Counted from the first letter of the stretch, positions 5,927 through 14,329 are shown. The stretch is DNA of 64,000 nucleotides from Solibacillus faecavium (GCF_014836905.1 NZ_JACSPZ010000004.1:186001-250000), one strand, 5' to 3'. A program made the numbers and translations. The notes: generated by a model not told the origin, from the sequence alone.

Positions 5927-6335
5927 CCTGCATCACCACTTTCATATTTAGATTATTGCCATCTCCTTCTAGATGCCATTTATCAACGAATGGCAATAGA
6001 ATCTCATTGCCCCCTTTATTCGACCTTTTCCGTAAATGCAGCTCTGATTTATCAAATACAAATAACCGGTCGTTTGGGTCATTTTGCATTTCAAGCTGCA
6101 GTGTGCTGGAATTATATAATCTGCCAGATGCGGAATTCATATTATATTGATGCAAATCATAGACGAAAAACTCCCAATTCACTTCATCCTTCATCTTATG
6201 GATTTGCTGGATATCGTTTACCCGAATTAGGATTAGTAAGCTAATCGAAGCGAATAAACCGAAAACAGTTAACTGGAACAGACTTTCCAACAGTGTAAAT
6301 CCTGCCTCATTTATCCGAGCTCGTTTCATATACAT
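5877..6335 (-). CDS. comGF: Competence pseudopilin ComGF
   Basis: This 152-residue protein has the N-terminal prepilin motif EAGFTLLESL (residues 10-19) followed by a hydrophobic helix, then a soluble C-terminal domain. It is a minor pseudopilin of the competence transformation pilus, processed by the prepilin peptidase ComC. It overlaps comGE by 10 bases and comGG by 50 bases, the tight packing typical of this operon. Assignment rests on motif and position. Confidence 0.85.
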   Translation of the reverse strand: MYMKRARINEAGFTLLESLFQLTVFGLFASISLLILIRVNDIQQIHKMKDEVNWEFFVYDLHQYNMNSASGRLYNSSTLQLEMQNDPNDRLFVFDKSELHLRKRSNKGGNEILLPFVDKWHLEGDGNNLNMKVVMQDGTERERSLVLPLDPK

Positions 6336-6619
6336 TGCTCCTTTTCCACCTCGTTGTTATCGAACAGTACACAAAGTTGTTGGCCATTATAGGTCCAATG
6401 AAAAACAGTTTGATCGATTTCTTGAGTACCGGCTGATTGACCGTATCTTTTATACTTTAACGCACCCATGAAGGCGACCTCAGCGGCATGGGTCTGTAAT
6501 TTTTGATCTGCTATTTGCTGTTTCATATTATAAGTGAGTGGAATCATTGTTGAAGTCAGGAAAAATAAAATGACGACTGCCAACAGTGTTTCTACAAGCG
6601 TTAGGCCTCTCTGTGTCAT
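6326..6619 (-). CDS. comGE: Competence pseudopilin ComGE
   Basis: The protein has 97 residues from the ATG at 6619, which has AGGAGG six bases before it; the longer frame to 6655 lacks support. The prepilin-type motif RGLTLVETLLAV is at residues 4-15, followed by a hydrophobic helix. The position between comGD and comGF identifies it. The start of comGE lies 92 bases inside the comGD frame, an unusually long overlap. Confidence 0.82.
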   Translation of the reverse strand: MTQRGLTLVETLLAVVILFFLTSTMIPLTYNMKQQIADQKLQTHAAEVAFMGALKYKRYGQSAGTQEIDQTVFHWTYNGQQLCVLFDNNEVEKEQCI

Positions 6620-7079
6620 GAAAAACCTCCTTTTCCAAAATTCTTGCTTTCCCAATATTCACAGAGAATTGATAGGTCACATTTTCAAAATGGTACGTAA
6701 TTCGCCCAAACGCATGCGCATTTCCTTTCGTATTAAAGCTGAGCCTTGAGTTCGGGGTCGTTATAAATATTTCAATGTTTTTAGGTACCATCTGCTCGTA
6801 TATAACGCCCTCTCTATTCATTTCCCTTATACGAATTCTACGGCAATTGACGATTTCAAAACTATGCGGATTCTCTTTATCAATTGAAATCAACTGCGTC
6901 ATTCTTATTAAGAGTTCATTTTGATTCATTAATTGTTTTTCTGTAAAATCTAACAATGGTTTATGTGAAAAAAAGAGAATTGCTGTACTTACCACCATAA
7001 AGATTGAGAGGACAACGAGCATTTCCAATAAAGTAAATCCTTTTGCATTCGTTAAAACTGTTCTTATTTTTAACTTCAT
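6528..7079 (-). CDS. comGD: Competence pseudopilin ComGD, with an extended C-terminus
   Basis: This 183-residue protein has the prepilin motif KGFTLLEMLVVLSIF (about residues 13-27) and a soluble domain ending near residue 150 in a beta-rich stretch (ITYHFENVTYQFSVNIGKAR). The last 30 or so residues are read across the comGE ribosome binding site and signal sequence and look unlike a pseudopilin. ComGD proteins are usually about 140-150 residues, so a lost stop or a frameshift near 6620 is possible. It follows comGC by 18 bases. Confidence 0.82.
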   Translation of the reverse strand: MKLKIRTVLTNAKGFTLLEMLVVLSIFMVVSTAILFFSHKPLLDFTEKQLMNQNELLIRMTQLISIDKENPHSFEIVNCRRIRIREMNREGVIYEQMVPKNIEIFITTPNSRLSFNTKGNAHAFGRITYHFENVTYQFSVNIGKARILEKEVFHDTERPNACRNTVGSRHFIFPDFNNDSTHL

Positions 7080-7097
7080 TTATTATTACCGTGTTAG

Positions 7098-7412
7098 CTA
7101 GCTACTCGAAGTCGAAGCTATCACTTTACCATTCTCAATTTTAATTTGCGTATTATCAGGGCATCGTAAATCTTCTTCCATAACATAGTTCTCTTCTATT
7201 AAGTCTGATATGGAACTTGGATATTCTTTATGGTTCAACTTATATGCCTCCACTTGTCCTTGAAGCATTAAAACATAGGCATCGCAGCCTTTTTCATCAA
7301 TTGACGCGAAATGTTTGGATACATTAGGAATGGTTACTAAAATCAATATAGAAATAATTAACAATACAACAAGCATTTCAACTAATGTAAATCCTTTTTC
7401 ATTTTTCATCAT
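7098..7412 (-). CDS. comGC: Major competence pseudopilin ComGC
   Basis: About 104 residues, with the prepilin cleavage region NEKGFTLVEMLVVLLIISIL near the N-terminus and a long hydrophobic helix. Two conserved Cys follow (in EKGCDAY and LRCPDN), as in ComGC, where they form the intramolecular disulfide. It is the main subunit of the transformation pilus. AAAGGTGG sits five bases before the ATG at 7412; an in-frame GTG at 7421 overlaps that site and an ATG at 7409 is also possible. Confidence 0.9.
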   Translation of the reverse strand: MMKNEKGFTLVEMLVVLLIISILILVTIPNVSKHFASIDEKGCDAYVLMLQGQVEAYKLNHKEYPSSISDLIEENYVMEEDLRCPDNTQIKIENGKVIASTSSS

Positions 7413-7427
7413 TTCTTCCACCTTTTC

Positions 7428-8501
7428 TTAAATAAAATCAATCACATCATACATAGGAATTAAAATACTTAAATAAGCAGCAATGACACACATGGCAATA
7501 ATGATGAAAAGTAATGGTTGAACAATTGCCAGTAACCGTTCTATAATTTTCTGCAGCTTTTCATCAAGAAGCTCACAATACAAAATTAGTTCCCGCCCCA
7601 GTAAACCACTAGCCTCTCCGTGGGCAATAAAATGTTCAAACTTAGGATAAAAATAACCGACAAGCACAACAGCACGCGATAAAGAATCACCAATAAGAAT
7701 ACGTTCCTGTAACGTTTCGGCAATATATGCTATTTGTTTCTGATGCTGTTGGAATTTTAAATGGTCAAATGCATCTTGAAGAGAAATTCCCGCGACCAAT
7801 AGATTGCCTAAATGTCTTGAAAATTGTCTTGTTAATATCAATCGCCAAAATAGGCTGAAGAAAGGGAGCTTAAATAGCAGATGGAGTTGTATGTCGATGC
7901 GTTTCTTTCTTACATAGAAAATAAACGTTATTAGCAGACAACATAAAAAAACACTAACTGCTACGATATAGTCGGGCATATGGAGGAAAAATGCCGACCA
8001 TTGGATACTTGCTGATTCCTCACCTTGACCGCGCGAAGCTACGACTGAAGCCATATTCGGCAAAAAATACGTACGGAACGCAAAAAACAGCAGGATTAAA
8101 AAGGAAAATAACACTATTGGATAAGAAATTACTTTTAACAATTTTAGTTTCGCTTGTTGTTGGAAGGTAAGTTGCTTCGATACTATTTCTATTGCTTCGC
8201 TCAATCTACCGGTTACTTCAGCCATTTCTATTGATACTAAATACTGATTATCCAACCGGAGGAACTGAAAAACCTGCGTCACATTCCCTCCATTGTGCAG
8301 GATATTCGAAATTTCCTGTTGTACCGGTTCATATTGCTTCACATGATAAGGAAGCAGCATTTCTATACTATGGGCAAATGTATAGCCTTCACTTAATAAT
8401 GTTGAAATTCGTTGAAGTAATGTAGGGAACTCGGAAGGCTTAATAATTGTTTTTTGAAATAACGGGGTGGTCGGAAGGTTTTTAATGAGAGGTATATTCA
8501 T
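7428..8501 (-). CDS. comGB: Competence pilus membrane platform protein ComGB
   Basis: This 357-residue polytopic membrane protein has two repeated type II secretion system F domains (about residues 24-130 and 225-340) and hydrophobic segments near 125-150, 180-200 and 330-355. It is the inner-membrane platform of the competence pilus, working with the ComGA ATPase. It overlaps comGA by 20 bases and precedes comGC by 15. Length and layout are normal for the family. Confidence 0.92.
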   Translation of the reverse strand: MNIPLIKNLPTTPLFQKTIIKPSEFPTLLQRISTLLSEGYTFAHSIEMLLPYHVKQYEPVQQEISNILHNGGNVTQVFQFLRLDNQYLVSIEMAEVTGRLSEAIEIVSKQLTFQQQAKLKLLKVISYPIVLFSFLILLFFAFRTYFLPNMASVVASRGQGEESASIQWSAFFLHMPDYIVAVSVFLCCLLITFIFYVRKKRIDIQLHLLFKLPFFSLFWRLILTRQFSRHLGNLLVAGISLQDAFDHLKFQQHQKQIAYIAETLQERILIGDSLSRAVVLVGYFYPKFEHFIAHGEASGLLGRELILYCELLDEKLQKIIERLLAIVQPLLFIIIAMCVIAAYLSILIPMYDVIDFI

Positions 8502-9498
8502 AGCCTTCTCCTTTTAATAGCGCCTTTTGTCCAGCTATTGTTTGTTCATAAGGCAGTGTAAAACGATGGCCTTCTATTATAGATTCTATCGCGCTCTGTA
8601 ATTGTTTATCTGTCAAAAACTCAAAAACTGCTTTATAGCCCTGTTTATCAGTTTCGATTAGACGCTGTGAAATGACAGCTTTAAGCATTTGCCTCATCTC
8701 TTCTAAAGAAACAGACAAATCCTGAAGCCGATATAAACAATTGACAGTATCTTTCGCATGAATAGTAGAGATAACTAAATGCCCTGAAAATGCGGCTTCC
8801 ATCGCAACCTTCGCTGTTTCCTGATCACGGATTTCCCCCAGCATGATGACTTCAGGTGAATGTCTCAATACTGCCTTCAAACCGGCTGAATACGTTATAC
8901 CAGCCCGTTCATTAACTTGAATTTGCAACAGATGATCCTGTGTACTTTCCACAGGGTCTTCAATTGATATAACATGTCGTGAAAGATGCTGAGCACAGTA
9001 TTGCAACATTGAATATAGTGTGGTCGTCTTCCCACTGCCGGTCGCCCCACTTATCAATATTAAGCCGCTATCCATACGAGCCAGCCTATCCAGTTGTCGA
9101 ACACTCTCATGGAAATGACATAATGTTTTTAAGGGGACCGTATGATTTTGACGCAATAATCGAATCGCCAAGCTCTCTTTGTAAAAACTAGAAGGTAATG
9201 TGGAAATTCGGAATGCATACATCAATTGGCCGATAAACTTTTGAAACGCACCACTTTGGGGTTTTCGCCTTTCACTAATATCGAGGGATGACAAAAATTT
9301 AAAGTAAGAAATCATTCGTAAGGCGAGATCATTGGGAATTTCATTAGTCTTTTCAAACCGGCCATACTTCCTGAGCAATACATCAAAACACTCTTCTCTT
9401 GGAATTAAATGAATATCCGTTGCATCAAGCTTTGCTGCATTCGACAAAAGCTCTAAACATTTTTGTTCAATTATAGATTGCTGTTCGATGTTAATCAC
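8482..9498 (-). CDS. comGA: Competence pilus assembly ATPase ComGA
   Basis: The 338-residue GspE/PilB-type ATPase has Walker A GATGSGKTT at 151-159, an Asp box (IEDPVE), Walker B (VIMLGEIRD) and a His box (HLVISTIHAKD). It powers pilus assembly and leads the comG operon. The start is ambiguous: the GTG at 9498 overlaps the only good Shine-Dalgarno (GAGGTGAT), while the best-spaced codons after that site are ATT or ATC; no ATG is available. A TATAAT lies at about 9530-9535 on this strand. No convincing pair of ComK boxes was found. Confidence 0.92.
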   Translation of the reverse strand: MINIEQQSIIEQKCLELLSNAAKLDATDIHLIPREECFDVLLRKYGRFEKTNEIPNDLALRMISYFKFLSSLDISERRKPQSGAFQKFIGQLMYAFRISTLPSSFYKESLAIRLLRQNHTVPLKTLCHFHESVRQLDRLARMDSGLILISGATGSGKTTTLYSMLQYCAQHLSRHVISIEDPVESTQDHLLQIQVNERAGITYSAGLKAVLRHSPEVIMLGEIRDQETAKVAMEAAFSGHLVISTIHAKDTVNCLYRLQDLSVSLEEMRQMLKAVISQRLIETDKQGYKAVFEFLTDKQLQSAIESIIEGHRFTLPYEQTIAGQKALLKGEGYEYTSH

Positions 9499-9687
9499 CT
9501 CTTTTAACTTGATATCCTTTATCTACTTATATTATAAAACCGTCTATACAAAATTAATAGAAATGGTGAAATAATTTCTTTTTAAGGTATTTTTTGTATG
9601 AATATTAACAATTTCAATGGCATTTCATGTAGAATAATAGAAAAGTAGGCACTTTTATATTATATTTAGCTTGATGGAGGTGGAAAA

Positions 9688-10386
9688 ATGCTACATCCTA
9701 TTAAAATCACTAGTACATTGGCAGATGAAACTCGATTTTCCATTTATGAGTATATGTTACAATACAAAAAATTTGTATCGGTTCAGGAAATTGCTGAACG
9801 ATTTAACATTCATTCAAATGTGGCACGTTTACACTTAACAAAGTTGTCAGAAATCGATGCAATTTCAGCGGAATATCTAAAAACTGGAAAAGGTGGACGA
9901 CCTGGGCGAGTTTATAAAGTTAATGATGAAGGAATTAACCTAAGCTTTCCTAGACGAGATCCGGCTTCTCTAATCCGATGGTCACTCGAACTTATATATG
10001 AACTAGGTGACGAGGCATTGGACAAAGCGCGAGATATTAGTTATGAGGATGGAAAACAGTCCATGCAGGTAATGCTCGATGAAATAAAAAGGAAATTCCC
10101 TTTAACTTTCGAAGATAAAATTGCCCTGTTAACAAAAAGCGCCAAATTAATCGGCTATGTTCCTGAAGTTATTGAAAATGAACAAACAAAATCCCTTATA
10201 TTTTCAATTTTCAACTGTCCGTTCCATAACCAATTAGAAAAATACGGAAATATTGTATGCCAACTTCACGAATCTTACTTAAAAGGACAAGTTGATATAT
10301 TGTTTGGCAAAAATGAAATTTCTCAAGTAGAAAGTATGATGGATGCATGTTCTTTCTGTAAATATAAAATTGCCGTTCACAATTAA
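9688..10386 (+). CDS. Winged-helix regulator with a C-terminal Cys motif (SufR/ArsR-like)
   Basis: The 232-residue protein has an N-terminal winged-helix domain (residues 1-85; VQEIAERFNIHSNVARLHL, then a GRPGRVYKV wing) and a C-terminal ligand domain with four cysteines placed C-P-F, V-C-Q-L-H and C-S-F-C. That pattern resembles SufR-like regulators that sense iron-sulfur clusters, but zinc or redox sensing is equally possible. It is divergent from comGA by about 190 bases and upstream of a DUF2626 gene. A GGAGGTGG ribosome binding site precedes the ATG. No direct functional evidence. Confidence 0.65.
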   Translation: MLHPIKITSTLADETRFSIYEYMLQYKKFVSVQEIAERFNIHSNVARLHLTKLSEIDAISAEYLKTGKGGRPGRVYKVNDEGINLSFPRRDPASLIRWSLELIYELGDEALDKARDISYEDGKQSMQVMLDEIKRKFPLTFEDKIALLTKSAKLIGYVPEVIENEQTKSLIFSIFNCPFHNQLEKYGNIVCQLHESYLKGQVDILFGKNEISQVESMMDACSFCKYKIAVHN

Positions 10387-10430
10387 TGGCAAAAATCACG
10401 CGATTGTCACAACTCTTCCATAACTTCCAG

Positions 10431-10460
10431 TTTACATTATTAAGAAACTTGATTTATAAT
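10431..10460 (+). promoter_or_regulatory. Promoter of the DUF2626 gene
   Basis: TTTACA (10431-10436), an 18-base spacer and TATAAT (10455-10460) form a good vegetative sigma-A promoter 44 bases upstream of the start codon. Confidence 0.6.
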
Positions 10461-10503
10461 GGTTAAGAGATTACTCTATTTTTTTGCAAAAGGAGGGAAA
10501 TTC

Positions 10504-10746
10504 ATGAGCAATATGTATAAAGTTATGGCATTCTGGACTGCTATTTTCGCCGTTATGTTCTACCTTGGTGGTATGAACGAGGTTTCGCTATTATTCGTAG
10601 GTAATACAGGTTTATTCTTATTATTAGGCTTCTTAAATCTTTCAGAACGCATGTACATGTACATTTTCGGAGCATATTTAACAGTATTCTTCGCCGGATT
10701 CACATATTATACAACTTTCATCCACACACCTGGTGGTGGACACTAA
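10504..10746 (+). CDS. yqgY: DUF2626 small membrane protein (YqgY-like)
   Basis: The 80-residue protein has three hydrophobic segments (about 5-22, 26-44 and 49-70) and a Gly/His C-terminus. It matches the DUF2626 family represented by B. subtilis YqgY, and it sits next to yqgX and yqgW homologues as in Bacillus. An in-frame ATG upstream at 10459 lacks a ribosome binding site; AAAGGAGGG precedes the ATG at 10504. Function unknown. A strong terminator follows. Confidence 0.82.
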   Translation: MSNMYKVMAFWTAIFAVMFYLGGMNEVSLLFVGNTGLFLLLGFLNLSERMYMYIFGAYLTVFFAGFTYYTTFIHTPGGGH

Positions 10747-10788
10747 AAAAAACGACCTGCTCTTATTTTAAGAGCGGTCGTTTTTTTA
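10745..10788 (+). terminator. Intrinsic terminator after yqgY
   Basis: The hairpin CGACC..GCTCT/AGAGC..GGTCG (10753-10780) is preceded by an A-run and followed by seven T. It may also serve the convergent yqgX gene. Confidence 0.85.
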
Positions 10789-10822
10789 TATTAAACTAAA
10801 TCATACTATATAGAAAATACGC

Positions 10823-11467
10823 TTAAAATCCGTTTAAAAAAGGATTCGAATTCATTTCTGCTGCAGGAGTCGTATACTCTCCATGCCCCGGATATATAAT
10901 CGTATCTTCCGGTAACGATAATAATTTCTCATGTATCGATTTAAGCAATACTTCCATTGAACCACCAATTAAATCTGTTCGACCGATACTTTGCTCAAAT
11001 AACGTATCCCCAACAATAGCAAAGCCATCTTCTTTAAATATAAAAGAAATACTACCTGGTGAATGCCCTGGTGTATGTACAACGTCAATTTTAAATTCGC
11101 CAATTGCCAGCTCGCCTTCTTTACGAATAACGTGCGCTTCATCAGGTTTCCCCACTATATAATTTGGTAACTCCGCATATTTCCCTGAACCGTTTTTCAA
11201 TGGATCTGCTAACCAATCAACTTCCTTTACGTGTACATATAGCGGTATATTATACTTTTCTCTTATAGCATCCACTGCACCAATATGATCAAAATGTGTA
11301 TGCGTCAATAAAACAGCTAAAGGTCTTAATCCGTTTTTTCGTACCTCACCAATAATGCGTCCTGCTTCTTCACCCGGATCAAAAATCAGACAATCTTTCT
11401 CCTTATTGCTTACAATGTAACAATTTGTTTGAACTGGCCCTAAACTATATTTTCTTATATTTAACAT
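10823..11467 (-). CDS. yqgX: Metallo-beta-lactamase-fold hydrolase (YqgX, glyoxalase II-like)
   Basis: This 214-residue protein has the metal-binding HTHFDH motif at 56-61, then H in VVHTPGHSPGS, D in VGDTLF and H in IYPGHGE, the full ligand set of glyoxalase II-like enzymes. YqgX-type proteins are short, lacking the glyoxalase II C-terminal domain, and are linked to bacillithiol-dependent methylglyoxal removal or persulfide chemistry in relatives. It is convergent with yqgY. Confidence 0.9.
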   Translation of the reverse strand: MLNIRKYSLGPVQTNCYIVSNKEKDCLIFDPGEEAGRIIGEVRKNGLRPLAVLLTHTHFDHIGAVDAIREKYNIPLYVHVKEVDWLADPLKNGSGKYAELPNYIVGKPDEAHVIRKEGELAIGEFKIDVVHTPGHSPGSISFIFKEDGFAIVGDTLFEQSIGRTDLIGGSMEVLLKSIHEKLLSLPEDTIIYPGHGEYTTPAAEMNSNPFLNGF

Positions 11468-11551
11468 CTAATCACCTCAATTCTCATTATACATTTTTTC
11501 TTCCTACTAGATAGTGAAAACTAACGTTCAAACAAACGTCATTTTTAGTCC

Positions 11552-11580
11552 TCGACAAACGAATTGGAAACCTTTACAAT
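11552..11580 (+). promoter_or_regulatory. Promoter of the DUF2759 gene
   Basis: TCGACA (11552-11557), an exact 17-base spacer and TACAAT (11575-11580) lie about 60 bases before the start codon. A small palindrome, ACGTT/AACGT, lies just upstream (11524-11539). Confidence 0.6.
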
Positions 11581-11638
11581 AAAAGAGGAATATTGTTGCG
11601 ACATTTTTTGGAATGTCTTAAAGGAGTGTCAATTTTTT

Positions 11639-11815
11639 ATGAACTTATTAATGGTTATTTTTGGTCTAGTTGCAATTCTTGGCGTAGTTGGCATATTCCA
11701 ATCAATCAAAGAAAAAAATCTTTTAGCTGTAGCATTCAATGCTTTAGCAGCAGGAGTATTTGGTTGGTTTGTTATCATGACAGTTTTAAATCAAGGCTAT
11801 CCACCAACACACTAA
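11639..11815 (+). CDS. yqgW: DUF2759 small membrane protein (YqgW-like)
   Basis: The 58-residue protein has two hydrophobic helices (about 3-20 and 30-50) and a short PPTH tail, matching the DUF2759/YqgW family in size and topology. The ATG at 11639 is preceded by AAGGAGTG; the longer frame from 11564 adds a polar, unlikely leader. The neighbours yqgX and yqgS support the assignment. Function unknown. Confidence 0.8.
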   Translation: MNLLMVIFGLVAILGVVGIFQSIKEKNLLAVAFNALAAGVFGWFVIMTVLNQGYPPTH

Positions 11816-11828
11816 TTGCAATGGGAAA

Positions 11829-11859
11829 ACGTGTCGCTATCTAAGCGATGCGTTTTTTT
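11829..11859 (+). terminator. Intrinsic terminator after yqgW
   Basis: The hairpin TCGCT/AGCGA, extended by ACG/CGT (11829-11852), is followed by seven T. Confidence 0.75.
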
Positions 11860-11870
11860 CTGTAAAGTAA

Positions 11871-11907
11871 AAAAAGCTGTTCTTGAAATGTTCAAGAACA
11901 GCTTTTT
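11871..11907. terminator. Bidirectional terminator between yqgW and yqgS
   Basis: A 13-bp perfect stem, AGCTGTTCTTGAA/TTCAAGAACAGCT, with an ATG loop is flanked by A5 and T5. It serves the minus-strand yqgS gene and, secondarily, the plus strand. Confidence 0.85.
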
Positions 11908-11908
11908 G

Positions 11909-13807
11909 TTATTTATAATTTTGATCTGTTAGTAAATTACCTGTTTCAGAATCATAGAAGCGTAATAAATCGCCATTGATAATCTGATCGGAATACTCTA
12001 ACTCCTGGGTAGCTCTGTCAATATATGGTTGACAAGCATCGATTTCAATTGATTCGCCTGTAGCACGGTCATAACATACTTCCCCTGCGTAAACTACTTT
12101 ATCCGTAATAAAACGTCCATCACGGAAGATAACGAAATCTTCATGTTCCTCTGAAAACAAATCTGCACCAAGCTGCATATCTTTAGATGTTTCGATACCT
12201 AGAAGGTGCAATAGTGTCGGACGAATATCCAGTTGCCCAGATACATTATCCATCACTTGTCCCTCATTGTCGCCCGGAATGTGAATATATAATGGGACAG
12301 CCTGTAATAATGCGCTGTCATAAGGTGTAATTTCTTCTTTATTTAAATACTTTGCCATCGCCTTATTATGGTTTTCCGAAATTCCGTAGTGGTCACCATA
12401 CATAACGATAATTGAGTCTTCATATAAGCCCTGTTCTTTTAAATCATCGAAGAATTCCTTCACTGATTCATCCAAATAGCGAACCGTTTGGAAATAGCGA
12501 TTCAATGTACCAGAGTTTGAATCATATTCTGGAATCATTACATCTTCCGGATCCAAGTAGAATGGATAATGGTTTGTTAATGTAATTAATCTACTATAGA
12601 ACGGTTGTGGCATTTCCTTCATCAATGCTGCTGATTGTTCAAAGAATGGAATATCTTTTAATCCCCAGTTTACTGATGTTTCTTCTGTTACTTCATATGA
12701 CTCAATATCGTAAAATTCATTTAAATTAAACGATTTGTAAATCATATCACGATTCCAGAATGATTTATTGTTCGCATGCATAACATTCGTGAAATAGCCA
12801 TTCTCCCCTAAACGCTCTGCGAAGGAGTTATACGTATTTTCACCATGTGTAAAGAATACCGCTCCACGACCTAGACCATATAACGAGTTTTCAAAGATAA
12901 ACTCAGAATCGGATGTTTTCCCTAATCCTGTCTGGTGATAAAAATCGTTGAAGTAGTACGTATCTTTATCCTGTGTTAATGAGTTCAAGAAAGGTGTAAT
13001 AACTTCCCCGTTCATTTCATTATTAATAACAAAGGATTGCAATGATTCTAATGATATAGCAATGACATTACGTCCTTCATACTTGCCGAACATTTGGATA
13101 TTTGGCTCTGCCTGATTGGCACGAATATAGTTGCTCACTTCCACAAGTTCACTACCGTCTGCTAAAGCACGTTGGGCAGATGATTTAGATTGTACATACA
13201 CATCATATAAATGATAGTTATATGTTCCGATATTCTTAACTAATAGCTCACGGTCAAACGCACGCGTCAATAGCTGTGGACGTTCTGTTTCCGCTAACCC
13301 CAAATTCAAAAATAATACAGCTGCTGTCATAACGAAATATGCTTTACGTGCATCTTTGCGAATTGGCGTGAATTCAACAGATTTAGGCATAAGCTTAAGT
13401 GCAATTAAAATAATCGCTACATCGACGAAATATAAAATATCCGTCCAGTTAATAATTGCAGCCGCAGATGTTCCCAGCTCTCCGAAGTTACTTGTTTGAA
13501 ATAATACCGGTAATGTGACAAAGTCATTATAAAAACGGTAGAACGCTACATTTCCATATAAGACGAATGCCAGTAATATACTACCGCCAACGATAAAACG
13601 ATTTCGTGCCTTTGGAGATTTTAAAAATAATGCCAATCCATAGAAAAATAACAAAAAGCTTAATGGATTGATGATTAAAATTAATAATTGCATTGCATTC
13701 TCTATTTTCATATCAAAACTTGTTTCATAAACAATTACAGTTTTAATCCATGTTGCTATTACGGCAATCGCTAATATCGAATGTTTAGGCCATTTAAAAT
13801 CTTTCAT
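11909..13807 (-). CDS. yqgS: Lipoteichoic acid synthase family protein (YqgS-like)
   Basis: The 632-residue protein has five N-terminal transmembrane segments (about 10-28, 38-62, 70-92, 120-140 and 157-175), then an extracellular sulfatase-like domain. Visible active-site elements are ISLES (metal-binding Glu), GLGKTSDSE with the nucleophile Thr near residue 295, W-N-R-D, and the metal-binding motif YGDHYG. Such enzymes transfer glycerol phosphate from phosphatidylglycerol to build lipoteichoic acid. Position between yqgQ and yqgW matches B. subtilis yqgS. The gene appears monocistronic and ends in a strong terminator. Whether this is the main LTA synthase or a paralogue cannot be told here. 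Confidence 0.9.
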   Translation of the reverse strand: MKDFKWPKHSILAIAVIATWIKTVIVYETSFDMKIENAMQLLILIINPLSFLLFFYGLALFLKSPKARNRFIVGGSILLAFVLYGNVAFYRFYNDFVTLPVLFQTSNFGELGTSAAAIINWTDILYFVDVAIILIALKLMPKSVEFTPIRKDARKAYFVMTAAVLFLNLGLAETERPQLLTRAFDRELLVKNIGTYNYHLYDVYVQSKSSAQRALADGSELVEVSNYIRANQAEPNIQMFGKYEGRNVIAISLESLQSFVINNEMNGEVITPFLNSLTQDKDTYYFNDFYHQTGLGKTSDSEFIFENSLYGLGRGAVFFTHGENTYNSFAERLGENGYFTNVMHANNKSFWNRDMIYKSFNLNEFYDIESYEVTEETSVNWGLKDIPFFEQSAALMKEMPQPFYSRLITLTNHYPFYLDPEDVMIPEYDSNSGTLNRYFQTVRYLDESVKEFFDDLKEQGLYEDSIIVMYGDHYGISENHNKAMAKYLNKEEITPYDSALLQAVPLYIHIPGDNEGQVMDNVSGQLDIRPTLLHLLGIETSKDMQLGADLFSEEHEDFVIFRDGRFITDKVVYAGEVCYDRATGESIEIDACQPYIDRATQELEYSDQIINGDLLRFYDSETGNLLTDQNYK

Positions 13808-14004
13808 CTCCTATACATCCTCTCTTTACATATTCAAATTTTTAAATATATTATTTTATTTGTGTAAATTCCAACGTGAAACAAAATATATCTTAAAGCT
13901 TTTCAGTCTAATACGCAACAGTATTCTGTTGGGAAAATTATGAAAGTGCAGTTTGAAAATACACTATTAGTTAGTACGTATTAGAAACGAAAAGGTTTCG
14001 TAAA

Positions 14005-14110
14005 ATATGAAAACAGCGGTGAACTTCCGCTGTTTGACTAAGGGTATAATTGAGTCAGAAACGTTCAAAACCCCTAGTTACACAAGCAGTCCGGTAAACG
14101 TTACCTATTA
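14005..14110 (-). ncRNA. Candidate structured small RNA between yqgQ and yqgS
   Basis: On the minus strand a TATAAT (about 14112-14117) is followed by a GGTAA/TTACC hairpin, a longer stem pairing CTAGGGGT (14065-14073) with ACCCTTAG (14038-14047), and a 9-bp hairpin AAACAGCGG/CCGCTGTTT (14011-14035) with a short T-rich tail. The 320-base gap between genes holds no coding frame of note. It may be an independent RNA or a 5' leader of yqgS. Confidence 0.4.
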
Positions 14111-14128
14111 TTATACAATAAATAAAGT

Positions 14129-14329
14129 TTATTTTCCTGCTTTTAGTCTTTGCTCTTCTTGACGTAAAATTAACAACGCCATCTGAAAATCTTTAATATC
14201 CAAAACATTCGTTTTATATAATTCCTTAATTTCATCTTCCATCAAATATAGATCACCAATACGGTCCTTAGTGTAAATGTAGATTCCGTATTGTTTCAGT
14301 AATCCAATTATGTCCAACATTGACTTCAT
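14129..14329 (-). CDS. yqgQ: YqgQ family protein (DUF910)
   Basis: A 66-residue protein with the family's pattern MLDIIGLLKQYGIYIYTKDR near the N-terminus and a helical C-terminus. The start at 14329 has GGAGG eight bases before it; an upstream in-frame ATG at 14347 directly follows the stop of the cyclo-ligase gene but lacks a site. Small three-helix protein of unknown function, conserved next to the cyclo-ligase gene and yqgS in Bacilli. Confidence 0.85.
   Translation of the reverse strand: MKSMLDIIGLLKQYGIYIYTKDRIGDLYLMEDEIKELYKTNVLDIKDFQMALLILRQEEQRLKAGK

Noticed and set aside
9500-9690. ComK boxes upstream of comGA
   Set aside because: Only imperfect AAAA-N5-TTTT like elements were seen, without the paired spacing that defines ComK sites.
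14005-14110. TPP riboswitch half
   Set aside because: ACTAGGGG and ACCCTT resemble the thi box, but the CTGAGA, ACCTGATC and GCGTAGGGA parts are missing and the stem ends in a terminator; the match is too partial to call.
14040-14110. tRNA gene
   Set aside because: TTCAAAAC was checked as a T-arm, but the acceptor and anticodon arms cannot be formed.
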